Source: Choricystis sp. odSpoLacu1 (lineage: Eukaryota > Chlorophyta > Trebouxiophyceae). From it: a DNA stretch of 64,000 nucleotides. Below are positions 51,789 to 61,822 of this stretch, piece by piece. The DNA lies in NCBI GenBank assembly GCA_958009055.1, contig OY253657.1, forward strand, positions 553,051 through 617,050, given 5' to 3'. The first letter of the stretch is position 1. The number at the start of each line of letters is the position of its first letter. Position numbers and translations under genes: made by a program. Under the pieces are notes generated by a model. It did no database searches and had not been told where the DNA came from. It was given only the letters and a program-made list of their open reading frames with translations.

Positions 51789-53244
51789 TCACCCCCCCAC
51801 CCACAGCCTCTGCCGCCGCGCCGCGTCCGCCCGGCACACGGGGCAGCGCACGAGGCGGCGGGCGCACCGCCTGCAGGTGCAGGCGTGGCCACAGGGAATC
51901 AACACGACTTGCACTGCGCGGTCGGTGCACACGACGCACGTGGCCCCCGCGACCGCGGCAGCGCCCGCGTCGGCGGCGGCGGGGGAGGAGGCGGCTGCCG
52001 CTTTTTCGTCGTCGGCGGGCGGGGGCGGGGGTGGTGACTTGGCGACGCCCCCCCCGTCCTCCACGTCGCCTCCTCCTTCCACCTCGTCGTCCGTGTCGGC
52101 CGACCCCACCGACCCCGCGCCACCGTCTGCCGCCGTCAGCAGGCGCCTCGCCGCGGCGCGGGGACCGCCGCCGTCGTCGTCGTCGTCGTCGCCCGCTCTC
52201 CGCGCGGCTGCGCGCGCGACCAGCACGCCCCCTCCCAGCACGACACCCACCGACACCGCGCCCGCCAGGGCTTGCAGGGCGTCCGCGATGGCGTTGCCGG
52301 AGCGCAGGGTGCAGGCGGCGCCTCGCCACCCGGGGCGACACACACACTCGCCCAGCACGCACGCGCCGCGCCCTGAGCAGCCGCCGCCACAGTCGCGGGC
52401 GGGGTCGTCGGAGGGGGTCAGCGCACAGGGCGTGCAGCATTCCACCGGGCCCGCGGGCAGGACGTCGCCCGAGGGGGCGACGCGCCAGGAGTGGAAGCCG
52501 CGGAGAGCGCGCGTGGGCGTGGTTGTGCTGCCACCCCCACCCTCGCACGACACTCCCGGCACAGTCACACAGTCGCACCGCCCCAGTTCAGCGGTGTCGC
52601 CATTCGGGGCCAGCAGGGCGGGCGTGCAGCAGCGTGGAGGGCCTGTGGGATAGAACGCGCCAGAGCGTGCGGACGCGCCACCCACCCGCCTCGCGTCCGC
52701 AAACCCCACCACAAACCCGCCCGTGTCGGCATCGCACAGCAGGGCGGCGGCACCGTCGCCTCCCGGGGTGGGGGGGCGGCAGTCGAGAGAGAGGACGGCG
52801 AGTGGGTGGCGGGGGGGCGGGTCGTCTTTTTTGTCATCCTCACCCTCCTCTTCCGGCAGGCACGGCCGGCAGCACCGCGCCCGAGACAGCGGCACGTCGC
52901 CCCCGCCCGCCGCCCAGCGGCCGACGCGTTCATAGCCGGTGACGATGAAGCCTTCGCGCGGGCAGGAGAGGTCGCCGGGACCGCCCCAAGCCCACTCGCA
53001 GTCGCAGAGGGCGAGGCGGGCGGGTGGAGGGGTGGTGGGGCCTGTGTGTGTTGTGTGTATTGTGTGTATGTGAGCGTGTGCTCGGGTGGGAGAAGGAGGC
53101 ACACTTGCCGACAGGCAAACGGCAACGGGGCGGGAGAGTCGGGGGCATTCGCGAGCCCCGCCTCTCTCTCTCCCTCTCACCTCGCGCCACCGACGCGCCG
53201 GCCGTCAGGTGCAGCAGGGCCGCTGCTGTCAGCAGGGCTCGCAT
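51789..53244 (-). CDS. Membrane RING-finger protein with lumenal Cys modules and an EGF repeat
   Basis: Exons 53181-53244 and 51789-53041 give 438 aa. Order: signal peptide (MRALLTAAALLHLTAGASVA); a Cys-rich lumenal part with repeated units ending RCCRPC, PRCCTPA and VECCTPC; an EGF-like repeat (CGGGCSGRGACVLGECVCRP GW); one membrane helix (LAGAVSVGVVLGGGVLVARA); an Asp/Gly/Pro-rich linker; and a C-terminal C3HC4 RING (CVVCTDRAVQVVLIPCGHAC, CRRCARRLVRCPVCRA). RINGs of this compact type at the very C-terminus are usually active E3 ligase modules. I recognise no named orthologue for the combination; a membrane-anchored E3 sensing a lumenal or extracellular ligand is an inference. Confidence 0.78.
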
Positions 53245-53410
53245 GGCGACAGGGAGCCGGGAGGCGCGTGCGCGCGGAGGGCAGAGAGACGCAGCCGGGG
53301 CGCGCACCGCGACGCGCCGACGAGAGTGAGAAAGCGAAAAACGAAAACTCACAAATTGCAGCTCTTTTGCGTTGGCCTCCGCGTTCCCCACCGCACTGTG
53401 CTTCTCGCGT

Positions 53411-53470
53411 GGTTACACACACACGCATACACACACACGCACACACACACACACGCACACGCACACTCCA
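53411..53470. repeat. Imperfect (CA)n microsatellite
   Basis: CA run interrupted by GC/TA steps, ending a few bases before the CCDC12 ATG and lying within the 232-bp divergent promoter shared with the RING gene. Confidence 0.92.
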
Positions 53471-53476
53471 CACATA

Positions 53477-53842
53477 ATGGACGACGCCCCCACCCGCAGC
53501 GCGCCCCCCGCGCATGCGGCCGACGCGGCAGCCACCGCACCACCCGCCACCACCACCGCCCCCGTCCTCAAGTTCCGCAACTACGCGCCCTCTGACAAGT
53601 CGCTGCCCGCCGACCTGGCCCCGGCCCGCGTGCCCGACCCGCCAGTCGCGCCGACCGTGGACGACCCTCTTGCCGCCGCGGGCGCCGACGCGGACGCCCT
53701 GCTGGCCGCCGTCGCCCCCAAAGACCCGGCCGCTGATCTGAAGCGGGGCATCGCGCCCAAGCTGGAAAAACTGGAGAGGAGGACGCAGCGCGCGATGGCG
53801 GAGCTGGTGGCGGAGGCGGCGGGGGAGGCGGGGGGCGAGTGA
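53477..53842 (+). CDS. CCDC12: CCDC12/Cwf18 spliceosome-associated protein
   Basis: Single exon, 121 aa. The family blocks are VLKFRNYAPSDKSLPADLAP (about residues 30-49) and the C-terminal ADLKRGIAPKLEKLERRTQR AMAELV, near-diagnostic for CCDC12/Cwf18, a small component of the activated spliceosome associated with the NineTeen/Cdc5 complex. The N-terminus is Ala/Pro-rich and unstructured. Length matches the family. The leader is a CA repeat. Confidence 0.93.
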   Translation: MDDAPTRSAPPAHAADAAATAPPATTTAPVLKFRNYAPSDKSLPADLAPARVPDPPVAPTVDDPLAAAGADADALLAAVAPKDPAADLKRGIAPKLEKLERRTQRAMAELVAEAAGEAGGE

Positions 53843-54094
53843 AATGATGATCAGAAGTTTTATTTTTCTTTGTTGATGGTGCACACTGTGTGTGGGTCTG
53901 TGTGATCTGTAGAGGCGAGGTCGGATGAGCAGTGGCTGTTCACGGAGGCCGGTGGAGGTGGGGTCGTCGCCACCCGTCGGAGGAGGAGAGGTAGACCCAT
54001 CACTTCTCCCACGTCCTCTCTCTCTCGGCGCGCCCGTGTGTGTCCGCCCACTCCCTGTCCCCCGGGCCAGCCTCTTCTTTTCTTCCTCACTCCA

Positions 54095-56181
54095 ATGCTG
54101 ACCGCGGCGCGCGGCCCCGCCGCGCGCGCCGCGGCGCGCGCGCTCGCCGCGTGCGCCCCGACGCTGCGCCGCGCGGTGGAGGTGAGTGCTCTGTTTTTGT
54201 GTGTCGGCGCACGAGCCCCAGTGTCGTGCGCTGGGCTGCGTCTGCGGGCGCGCCGAGGGAGAGAGGGGCGCGCCCGGGGTGTGTCCCCCTGCACCAGTGC
54301 TGACGCGACGCCCCCCCCCCCCCCCCCCCCCATCACGACGCCGGCCCCCCCCACTCCCGCAAGTCCGACGCCCCCCTCCTCCTGCCCACCCTGCCCACCA
54401 CCCGCCCACGCCTCACCCGCTGCTTCTCGGCGCCCGCTGTCCCCGCCCCCGCGCCCGCGCCTCCTGCGAGCACGGCCCCGGCAGCAGCAACGCACGACGA
54501 CGACGACGGCGAGGGAGTCGACCTGACGCCGGCGGAAGTGGTGGCCCGGCTGGACCGGCACATTGTGGGCCAGGTGAGAGAGAGAAGGGTGGAGAATGGG
54601 TTGCGTGTGTTTGTGGGCCAGCAATCCCCCGAAACCAAAACGCGCACGCACGGTAACGTGTGCGCCCAACCCACAACCCACACACAACACAGCCCGACGC
54701 CAAGCGCGCCGTCGCCAACGCCTTGCGCGCGCGCTGGCGCCGCCACCGCGTGGGGTCGCCGCTGAAGGTCAGTCTGGAAAGGGAGAGGGAGTGACTGTTG
54801 AGCGTGTGTTCCCCCAAAACACTCCCTCCCTCCCACACACCCACGCACAACAGGAAGAGATCGTCCCCAAAAACATCCTCATGATCGGCACCACCGGGTG
54901 TGGCAAGACCGAGATCGCGAGGCGGCTGGCCAAGCTGGCCAACGCGCCGTTTGTCAAGGTGGAGGCGACCAAATTCACTGAGGTGGGGTTCCACGGGCGC
55001 GACGTGGACCAAATCATACGCGACCTGGTGGAAAACGCGGTGGTGACGACGCGGGAACGCATGAAACGGGAGCTGCGGGGGGCGGTGGCGGCCGCGGTGG
55101 AGGAGCGGGTGTTGAGCGCGCTGTGTGGCGACGCGGCCTCGGACGCGACGCGCACCACCTTCCGCGACCTGTACCGCGCGGGCGCCCTGGACGATCGCCG
55201 CATCACGGTGGATGTGCCGGGCGGGGGGGGTTGCGCGCGGGGGGCGGGGCTGGATGGGCCGGGAGGGCTGGCGGTGCAGGTGCGAGTTGGAGAGCGAGGA
55301 GGGAAGGAAAAGTGTGTGCGTTTTTCTTCCTTTTTTCCACGCCCACTCACAACCAAACACTCCGTACCCTGCACCCACAGGAAATGATTGTCCGCGTCGA
55401 CAAGATGCTGGGCGGCGGCGGCCGCCGGGGCGGCGAACGCCGCGAACTGCGCGTCGCCGACGCGCGCCCCCTCCTCGAAGAAGCCGAAACCGAGCGCCTC
55501 GTCTCCCCCGACGCCGTCGCCCGGGACGCGGTGGCGTCCGCTGAATCGGACGGCATCGTGTTCATCGACGAGATTGACAAGATTGTCGTCAACCACGACC
55601 ACCGCTACGGCGCGGACGCGTCGTCCGAGGGTGTCCAACGAGACTTGCTCCCCATCCTCGAAGGCTCCATCGTGTCCACCAAGCATGGCAACGTGGCCAC
55701 CGACCACATCCTGTTCATCGCGTCCGGCGCCTTCCACGCTTGCAAGCCGAGCGACATGCTGGCTGAGCTGCAGGGGCGGCTGCCGATTCGCGTGGAATTG
55801 AAAGGCCTGACCACCAGCGATTTCGAACGCATCCTGACTGAGCCCGACGCCAACATGCTGCGCCAGCACGCCGCCCTGCTGGCGACGGAGGGCGTGGACC
55901 TGGAGTTTACGAAAGACGCGGTCACTGAAATCGCGTCTGTCGCGGCCGCCGCCAACGCCGTCCTGGACAACATCGGCGCCCGCCGCCTGCACACCGTGCT
56001 CGAGCGCGTGCTGGAGGAGGTGTCCTTTGACGCGCCCGCGGCTGCGGCTGCGGCTGCGGCGGACGCGGCTGCGGGCAAGGGAGGCGACGGGCGCGCCAAG
56101 GTCACGGTGGACGCGGCCTTTGTGCGCGACCGCATCGGCGACCTGCTGGAGCGCCAGGATTTGAGCCGGTTTGTGTTGTGA
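54095..56181 (+). CDS. HSLU: HslU ATPase of the HslUV (ClpYQ) protease, organellar
   Basis: Exons 54095-54181, 54364-54573, 54693-54767, 54854-55279 and 55381-56181, all phase 0, give 532 aa. An Arg/Ala-rich mitochondrial presequence ([20 protein letters not shown]) precedes [17 protein letters not shown], Walker [35 protein letters not shown], Walker [32 protein letters not shown] and the C-terminal LSRFVL that docks into HslV. HslU unfolds substrates for the HslV peptidase in mitochondria of many protists and algae. HslV is not in the window. Intron 1 contains a run of about 21 C (54311-54331); because every intron is phase 0, exon skipping would keep frame. Confidence 0.95.
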
Positions 56182-56295
56182 AGCGAGAGAGTGTGTGTGT
56201 GCTGTGTTTCGTTGCCTTGATTGTTTCTTTTCTCTTGTGTGTAGACCGTTTTTTTTCTTCATGCTTCCCGTTTTTTTCCACGCACGCACCCTCCC

Positions 56296-57210
56296 TCACA
56301 CGCTCGCCTGCCCGCCCTCCTTGCCCGCCACCGCCGCCGACGGCCTCGGCCCCAGGTAGCCCACAAAGAAGCGGGCCAGGGCGGCTTCGTAGTCGTCCCC
56401 CTCTCCCTCGGGCAGGGCGAGGGAGGCACCCACAGACGGGCGGTCGGCGACGGCACCATACCAACGGATCAACCGCACACACCGCGACGGCAGTTCGAAC
56501 CCCGCCCGCGCCCTCAACTCAAACATGCGCAGGAAGAAGGGGATGAGGGCGGCGTCCGCGATGGAGAAGGCGTGGCCGCACAGGAAGGGGCCGTCTGAAT
56601 CGGCGTGCGTTTCCAGCCAATCGATCTCAGCGGTCAGGGAGGCGAGCGCGGCATCGTGCTCCGTCTTGCTTAGATTGCCGCGTAAAAGTTTGTAGAAGGG
56701 AGGCACAAACCGGTCGTCGATGCGGCGGACGATGAGGCGGGCGGCCGCGCGGCTGGCGGGGTGGGGCGGCAGGAGGGAGGGCGCGTAGGGGGCAAAGTCC
56801 TCCAGAAACTCCAGAAGCACGCCCGACTCGGGGATGGCATGGGTTGAGTGGTCCTCCCTGTACAGCACGGTCGGCACCTTGCCCTCGGGGTTGAGCGTGG
56901 TGAACCACGCGGGCTTGGCGTCCCCCAGCGGAATCCCCCACGCCCCCGCCGCGTTTTTCACAGCCAGCTCGACGGGGGTGTGGGGGATGCTCTTTTCCGC
57001 CAGCGTGATGACGACGCGCTGAGCGTAGGGGCAGACCCTGGGGGTGGGGGGTGGGGTGGGTGGAGTGTCGGGGCTGTGTTTTTTTTTTTTTTCGCGGCGA
57101 GGTGGGCGGACACGCATTCCGCCCTCTCGCGCTCTCTCGCCCCCGCGGCACACTCACCACGACGTCACCAGCGTCAGCTGCTCCGTGAGCACTGGTTCAG
57201 TGTCAGCCAT
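56296..57210 (-). CDS. Glutathione transferase, lambda/omega-like (Cys-type)
   Basis: Exons 57158-57210 and 56296-57037 give 264 aa. The thioredoxin-fold domain starts LTLVTSWVCPYAQRVVITLA, with a CPYA catalytic motif as in lambda GSTs and dehydroascorbate reductases, and continues NPEGKVPTVLY and PESGVLLEFLEDFAP (the PES glutathione-binding turn). The all-helical domain includes DGPFLCGHAFSIADAALIPF. Cys-type GSTs act as thiol transferases or reductases rather than conjugating enzymes. No transit peptide is visible, so it is probably cytosolic. A long TG run (CA on the sense strand) ends about ten bases before the ATG. Confidence 0.88.
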
Positions 57211-57219
57211 GGTGTGCTG

Positions 57220-57251
<32 letters not shown>

Positions 57252-58330
57252 GGAGGGCGGGCGGGGAGCGCGCGGCGCCAAGCAGCGCGGGAGAAGCGGG
57301 AGTGTCGAGTCTGTGTCACTGCTCTCTTTTCATCCACCCCCCCCGCCCCGCGATCGTGTTTGTGGTGTTCTTATAATCTGCTCTCTTGAATGTTACAAAC
57401 GCAGGGGGGGGGGTGTCGTGTGTGGGTGTGAAGTGTTTGTTATAAGGGGGGGGGGGGGCGTCTCAACCCCGCACACGCGTTTTGCGTCGGCGCGTGTGTG
57501 CCCTCCCTCCCCCGCCCCTCTCACTCTCTCCCCCACCGGTGTAGGGCCGGCTCGAAAAGGTGGGGGGTGGTGTATTAATGCCAGCCCTGTCCCAGGCCCG
57601 GTGGGGGTGAAAACATGTGGAGGAGGGGGCACAAGAGCACCAACGAACACAACGCGCCGCGTCGGGGGCCGCCCCGACGAAAAAGACGGAGACAATGAAA
57701 AGAAACACGAACCAGGTGCAAGTGTGTGCGTTTCTCCCGTGCGAAAGAGAAACCCACAAAAACGACGTCGGGCTTTGTTGAGAGGCGCACACACGCGGGT
57801 GTGGTGGGTGTGTGTGCGCGGGAAAACGAGGGGAGGGGCGGGGTGCACCATGGTGGGGGGGGGGGGGGGGGGGGCGTTTTCGGGGCACGACACATGGTGT
57901 GCGCATGTGGGCCGCCGCCCCCCCCCCCCCCCGACCGCGCTCGGTGGACACAGCGCGGGTGCCAGAGCGGCGTGAAAACAACTAGCGAAGTGATACAGCC
58001 ATCGTGCGGGGGGGATCGAATAAATTGTTGGTAAGTGCTCTCTCTTTCTTCGTCTCTCTCTCTCTCTCTCTCTCTGGGGTGTGGGAAGGAATCGAGCTTT
58101 CTGAAAAAGTGGTGTTGTGGTATGGTGCGCTCTCTCAAAGGGAATGGTGTGTGGGGGGTGGTGTGTGTGGGTGGTGTGCTAGCAAGAAAGAAGTGTGAAA
58201 ACTTGGAATCAAATCAAAACAAAACAAAACGCAGGGGGCGTGGTGTGTGGTGGTGTGTGGTGGTGTGCACAGGGGGACGTGTCGTGGTGGGTGGTGGTAC
58301 AGAGAGTCGGAAGGCAAACCAAGCCTTCCC
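57211..58330. other. Longest gene-free stretch (1.1 kb), homopolymer-rich
   Basis: Upstream of the GST and downstream of the Rieske gene, both minus strand. It contains a TG run (57221-57246), TTATAA at 57371-57376 and a second TTATAAG near 57440, G runs of 10-12, a G20 run facing a C15 run, a CT run (58052-58075) and repeated AAAAC. None of the open frames shows a domain. No tRNA-like or snRNA-like sequence is recognised. Confidence 0.65.
57855..57932. repeat. G20 run and C15 run in inverted arrangement
   Basis: Twenty G at 57855-57874 and fifteen C at 57918-57932, separated by 43 bp, could pair as a hairpin stem or form a G-quadruplex/i-motif. It lies in the 1.1-kb gap upstream of the GST. 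Confidence 0.9.
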
Positions 58331-60894
58331 TCACATGTCTTTGCGCAGCCCCTTCTTCTTGCTGCCGCCACACTTGCCCTCGCCCGGGGCCACGCCGTAC
58401 CCCATGTCCAGGTACTCCTGCCTCAGCTTGCGGAACGCGGTCTGGGGCAGGTCGGCCTTGACAGAGACTTCAACGTCCAACGCCCCCGGCGTCAGAGCCT
58501 CCACCATCTCGCGATCCTCCCCCAGGATGCGCAGCATGGCGCGGCGCGCGATGCCGTCCCACAGGGAGGCGTTGAAGATCCCCGTCGGGTCGGTCGACAG
58601 GCGGCGGATGAGGGCGAAGCGGTTGATGGAGCGACCCGGGGCGATGGGGGTGGTGTTGACGAACGTGGTGAAGGACAGGCCGGCGCCCAGGGTGAAGGAG
58701 ATGACGGAGGTGGAGGGGAGGAGGCCGCGCGCCGTGACGTGAACCTGTGGGGATGGGTGGTGGGTGATCTTTTTGTTTGTCTGTGTTGTCGCGCGCTCTC
58801 TCTCCTCCACTGCCCTTTCCTTCTCTCCAACACTCACCTCCGGCACCGCCGAAAACTCCCACCCCTTGACGGGCTTGTTGTGCAGCTTGAACGACGCTTT
58901 GACGCCGTACGCGTCGGTCTCCACGTGCATGTCCCGAATCTCGGGCGCTTCCCGGTTGCCGAAAGTGTCGTCGTGCAGGTAGTGGATGTGGGCATGTGGT
59001 GTGGAGTGGGATGGGGTGGTGTTGGGTGAGGTGTGGGTCGGTGGTGGGGTGGTGGGTTTGGTGGGTTGGGGGGGCGGTGGGTGGGGGGCGGGTGGTGCGC
59101 GTGCGGCGGCTTTTTTCGCGCGTCGCGCTCCCGATCACTTTCCGCCCTCCCTTAAACCCGCCGTTTCCCCGCTTTCCCCACAGGAGACAGTTTGCGCTTT
59201 CCCGTACCATGTCAAGCGCGTTCTCGTACACACCCCACGCGTCGCACTCGAACTCGATCGACCCGTAGACCGGCTTCCAGTCGGGGGCGTCCAGTTCAGG
59301 CACGTAGGGAATGGGCGGCCGCTCATCAACGGGGAGGGAGGGCGACCCGTAGAAGAGCCAGACGAAACCGCCTTTCTCTTCAATGGGGAAAGCGTCCGTG
59401 ACGGCCTTCTTCGGCCAGTCGCCCTTGCGCTCGGCAGCCGGCACATCCAGGATCCGCCCATCCGTCGAGAAGCACCACCCGTGGTAGGGGCACGTGATGG
59501 CGGGCTGGGTGGTGCCATCGTCATTCTTGACTTTGGTCACCCACCCTTTGGACAGGGGGGCGCCGCGGTGCACACACGCGTCGGCCAGCGCGTGCACTTT
59601 CCCCGTGTCCCCATCCCGGAACAGCACCAGGTGTTCACCCAGGACAGTGACGCCCACCGGGTCGGTGCCGACTTCTTCAGACACGCCGACGCAGTACCAG
59701 AAGTTTTTGAGATAGGCTTTGCGCCCCTCTAGCTCCGCCGCGCGCCGCCCAAGCACGCTGGACGGGTCCAGCTGGCCGGGGGCCAGCCCCTCCCGCGCGC
59801 GGCGGGCGGTGAGGTCGGCAAGGCGGGGGGAGGTGGTGGGAGCCGTCATGGTCGGCGGCGGCGGCACCGGCAGCGCGCGCGGCGCGCGCGGTGGCGCGGC
59901 GGGTGCGATCGGTGGCGTGGGCGGCGCCGACACAAACGCGGTCGCCGTGGGCGCCGTCAGCGGAGCCAGGGCCAGGTGCAGCATCTTCTTGGCCAGGGTG
60001 GGGGTGGCGCGCGCTTCGCGGGCCTGTGGGAGGGTGGGTGAGAGTTAGTGGGCAGTCAGCGTCGCCACCCGGGACGTCTCTGCGCTGTTTTGAGCGCGCG
60101 TGCGACGTTCACGCGTTTCTCCTCCCTCCCTTCACCCCACAAAAACCCACACTCACCGCTGCCACCGGGTCGTTGGGGAACCGGGCGAACACTTGGCGCA
60201 GGGCGGCCGCCTCCAGCAGGAAGAAGAGGGCCCAGGAGCCGCTGGGAGGAAATGGGGGGAACGTCGTGTGAGAGGGCTCATCGTGTGCGTATAGTCGGTC
60301 CTCGCCTCCCAAAAACAAAACACTCACATCGCCACCACGTGGTCGGCCACAAACAGAAAGGACAGCGTGTCCCACACGGCGGCGGCGGAGGGCAGCCCGG
60401 TCAGGGCGCCGGCGGACAGCTGAGTGTTATGAAAAATGTGGGCGTTAGGTTTTTCGCTGTCCCTCTGGCGTCGCCTCCCTCCCGCCGCCCCAACCCGCCT
60501 TGCGTGGCGCGGGCTCGCGTCCGAATGTCTTTGACTCCAGCGTCAGCGGGGCGGGAGGGCGGAGGAGCGCCGCGCCGCCCCCCGCGCGCCCCCGGCTGTC
60601 GCGCGCGCGCCCCGTCATCGGGCGGGAGAGAGGTTTTGCTTCCCCACCACCACTCTCCCTCACCTTCATCAGCACGTGCGCCGTCTCAAACAGAGCCCCC
60701 GCGCCCACGCCCAGCACAAACGAGCGCAGCGCAGGCTCCAGGAACAGGGAGGAGGGGGCGGGCGCGGCAATGACGAGTGGCGACGGTGAGGGCGTTCCCG
60801 CGTCGCGGCGTGGCCGCGCGGCGGCCACCGCCACCGACCGGCGGGAGGGGGCAAGAGGGCGCAGCCCGCGTGGGGCGCGCAGGGAGGTGTGCAT
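58331..60894 (-). CDS. Chloroplast membrane domain joined to a Rieske non-haem iron oxygenase (PAO/CAO-like)
   Basis: Phase-consistent exons 60664-60894, 60328-60419, 60157-60241, 59208-60023, 58838-58993 and 58331-58744 give 597 aa. Part one has a transit peptide and two or three hydrophobic helices (RSFVLGVGAGALFETAHVLM, WALFFLLEAAALRQVF) of unknown family. Part two has the Rieske cluster ligands (CVHRGAP... CPYHGWCF) and the mononuclear iron motif ENALDM plus AHIHYLHDDTFG, as in pheophorbide/chlorophyllide oxygenases. There is no stop between the parts, but an in-frame ATG at 59984 could start a separate 448-aa Rieske protein. The intron at 58994-59207 ends in AT instead of AG. The C-terminal CxxC of PAO/TIC55 is not seen, so the substrate is unknown. 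Confidence 0.7.
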
Positions 60895-61045
60895 GGTGGT
60901 GGGGACGAGAGGGGGAGGCAGAGAGTGGAGAGGGCAATGGAAACAACAGCGCTGTATTGTGAGCGGTCGTCGACCGAGAAACGAAAAAAGGCCTCGGGCT
61001 CTTCCCACACAAGCCACACACACGCCGACCGCCGATCAAACCTCC

Positions 61046-61765
61046 ATGCCCTCCCCAGCCGCCGCCTCCACCCTGGCCTCCAGCCTGATCACTCACACCC
61101 GCCTGCTGGCGGACGCTGCCTCCGCCCTGGCGGCCGCCTCGCCTGCAGCAGCCGTGGCAGCGGGTGTTGACCGCCCTGCCTCCCCTCCCCGGTGGTCAAA
61201 CACGCCTCCACCTCCACCCACCGCCGCCCGCACCCTCGCCATCGCGTCCGCCCTGGTGGCGGCGCGGCGGCGGGGGGACCTGCTGGCCCGGGCGGCGGCG
61301 GCGCTGGAGCGAGTGTCTGCGGGTGGGAGCCCCTACCCCACCCCGCCTCCACCACCGCCCCGCTGCCGGCGCAGCAGTGGGGGTGGACGGCGGCGCTGCA
61401 CCGCCACCGTACACGCGCTGGTGCAGACGACGGCGGAGGTGGTGGCAGCAGAGGCGCGGTCCGATGTCCCCCTGCCGCCGCCCCCACCCACCACCCCCAC
61501 CCTGCACACACGCACCTCCCACCGCCAGCTGGCCATTCTCATGGCCGCCACCGCGTACCGCGCACAGCTGGCGGCAGAGGCGGCGGCGGTAGCGTCATCG
61601 GCAGCCGCGTCCGCTGCGCGCCACGGCACCGCCGCCGCGGCTTCCCGCGCTGACACGGCGATCGCGGTGGCTGCCGCCGCGGACAGAGCACGCACGCTGG
61701 CGCCCGCGCTGGCGGTGGCGGCCGCGCTGGAGGGGGCGAGGAAGGGGAGGTTGGCGGTGGGGTGA
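61046..61765 (+). CDS. Ala-rich hypothetical protein (239 aa)
   Basis: Intronless frame with an ATG 151 bp from the divergent membrane-Rieske start. Composition is Ala/Arg-rich with predicted helices (SSLITHTRLLADAASALAAA, TLAIASALVAARRRGDLLAR, QLAILMAATAYRAQLAAEAA) and Pro/Arg linkers. Two helical segments separated by a proline-rich stretch followed by another helical bundle would fit a small scaffold or complex subunit, but I recognise no family. It could be a real lineage-specific gene; the position between two promoters and a 57-bp spacing to the next gene support transcription. Confidence 0.45.
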   Translation: MPSPAAASTLASSLITHTRLLADAASALAAASPAAAVAAGVDRPASPPRWSNTPPPPPTAARTLAIASALVAARRRGDLLARAAAALERVSAGGSPYPTPPPPPPRCRRSSGGGRRRCTATVHALVQTTAEVVAAEARSDVPLPPPPPTTPTLHTRTSHRQLAILMAATAYRAQLAAEAAAVASSAAASAARHGTAAAASRADTAIAVAAAADRARTLAPALAVAAALEGARKGRLAVG

Positions 61766-61822
61766 GAAGGAGAGAGGGATGACTTTTTTCGTGCAAAACA
61801 CTCTCCGACCTCCAATTTTCGA

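Noticed and set aside
51629..52653. Long C-terminal extension of the RsfS frame
   Set aside because: It is antisense to the RING gene, low complexity and unlike any RsfS. A one-base correction at the G13 run gives a natural stop at 51628.
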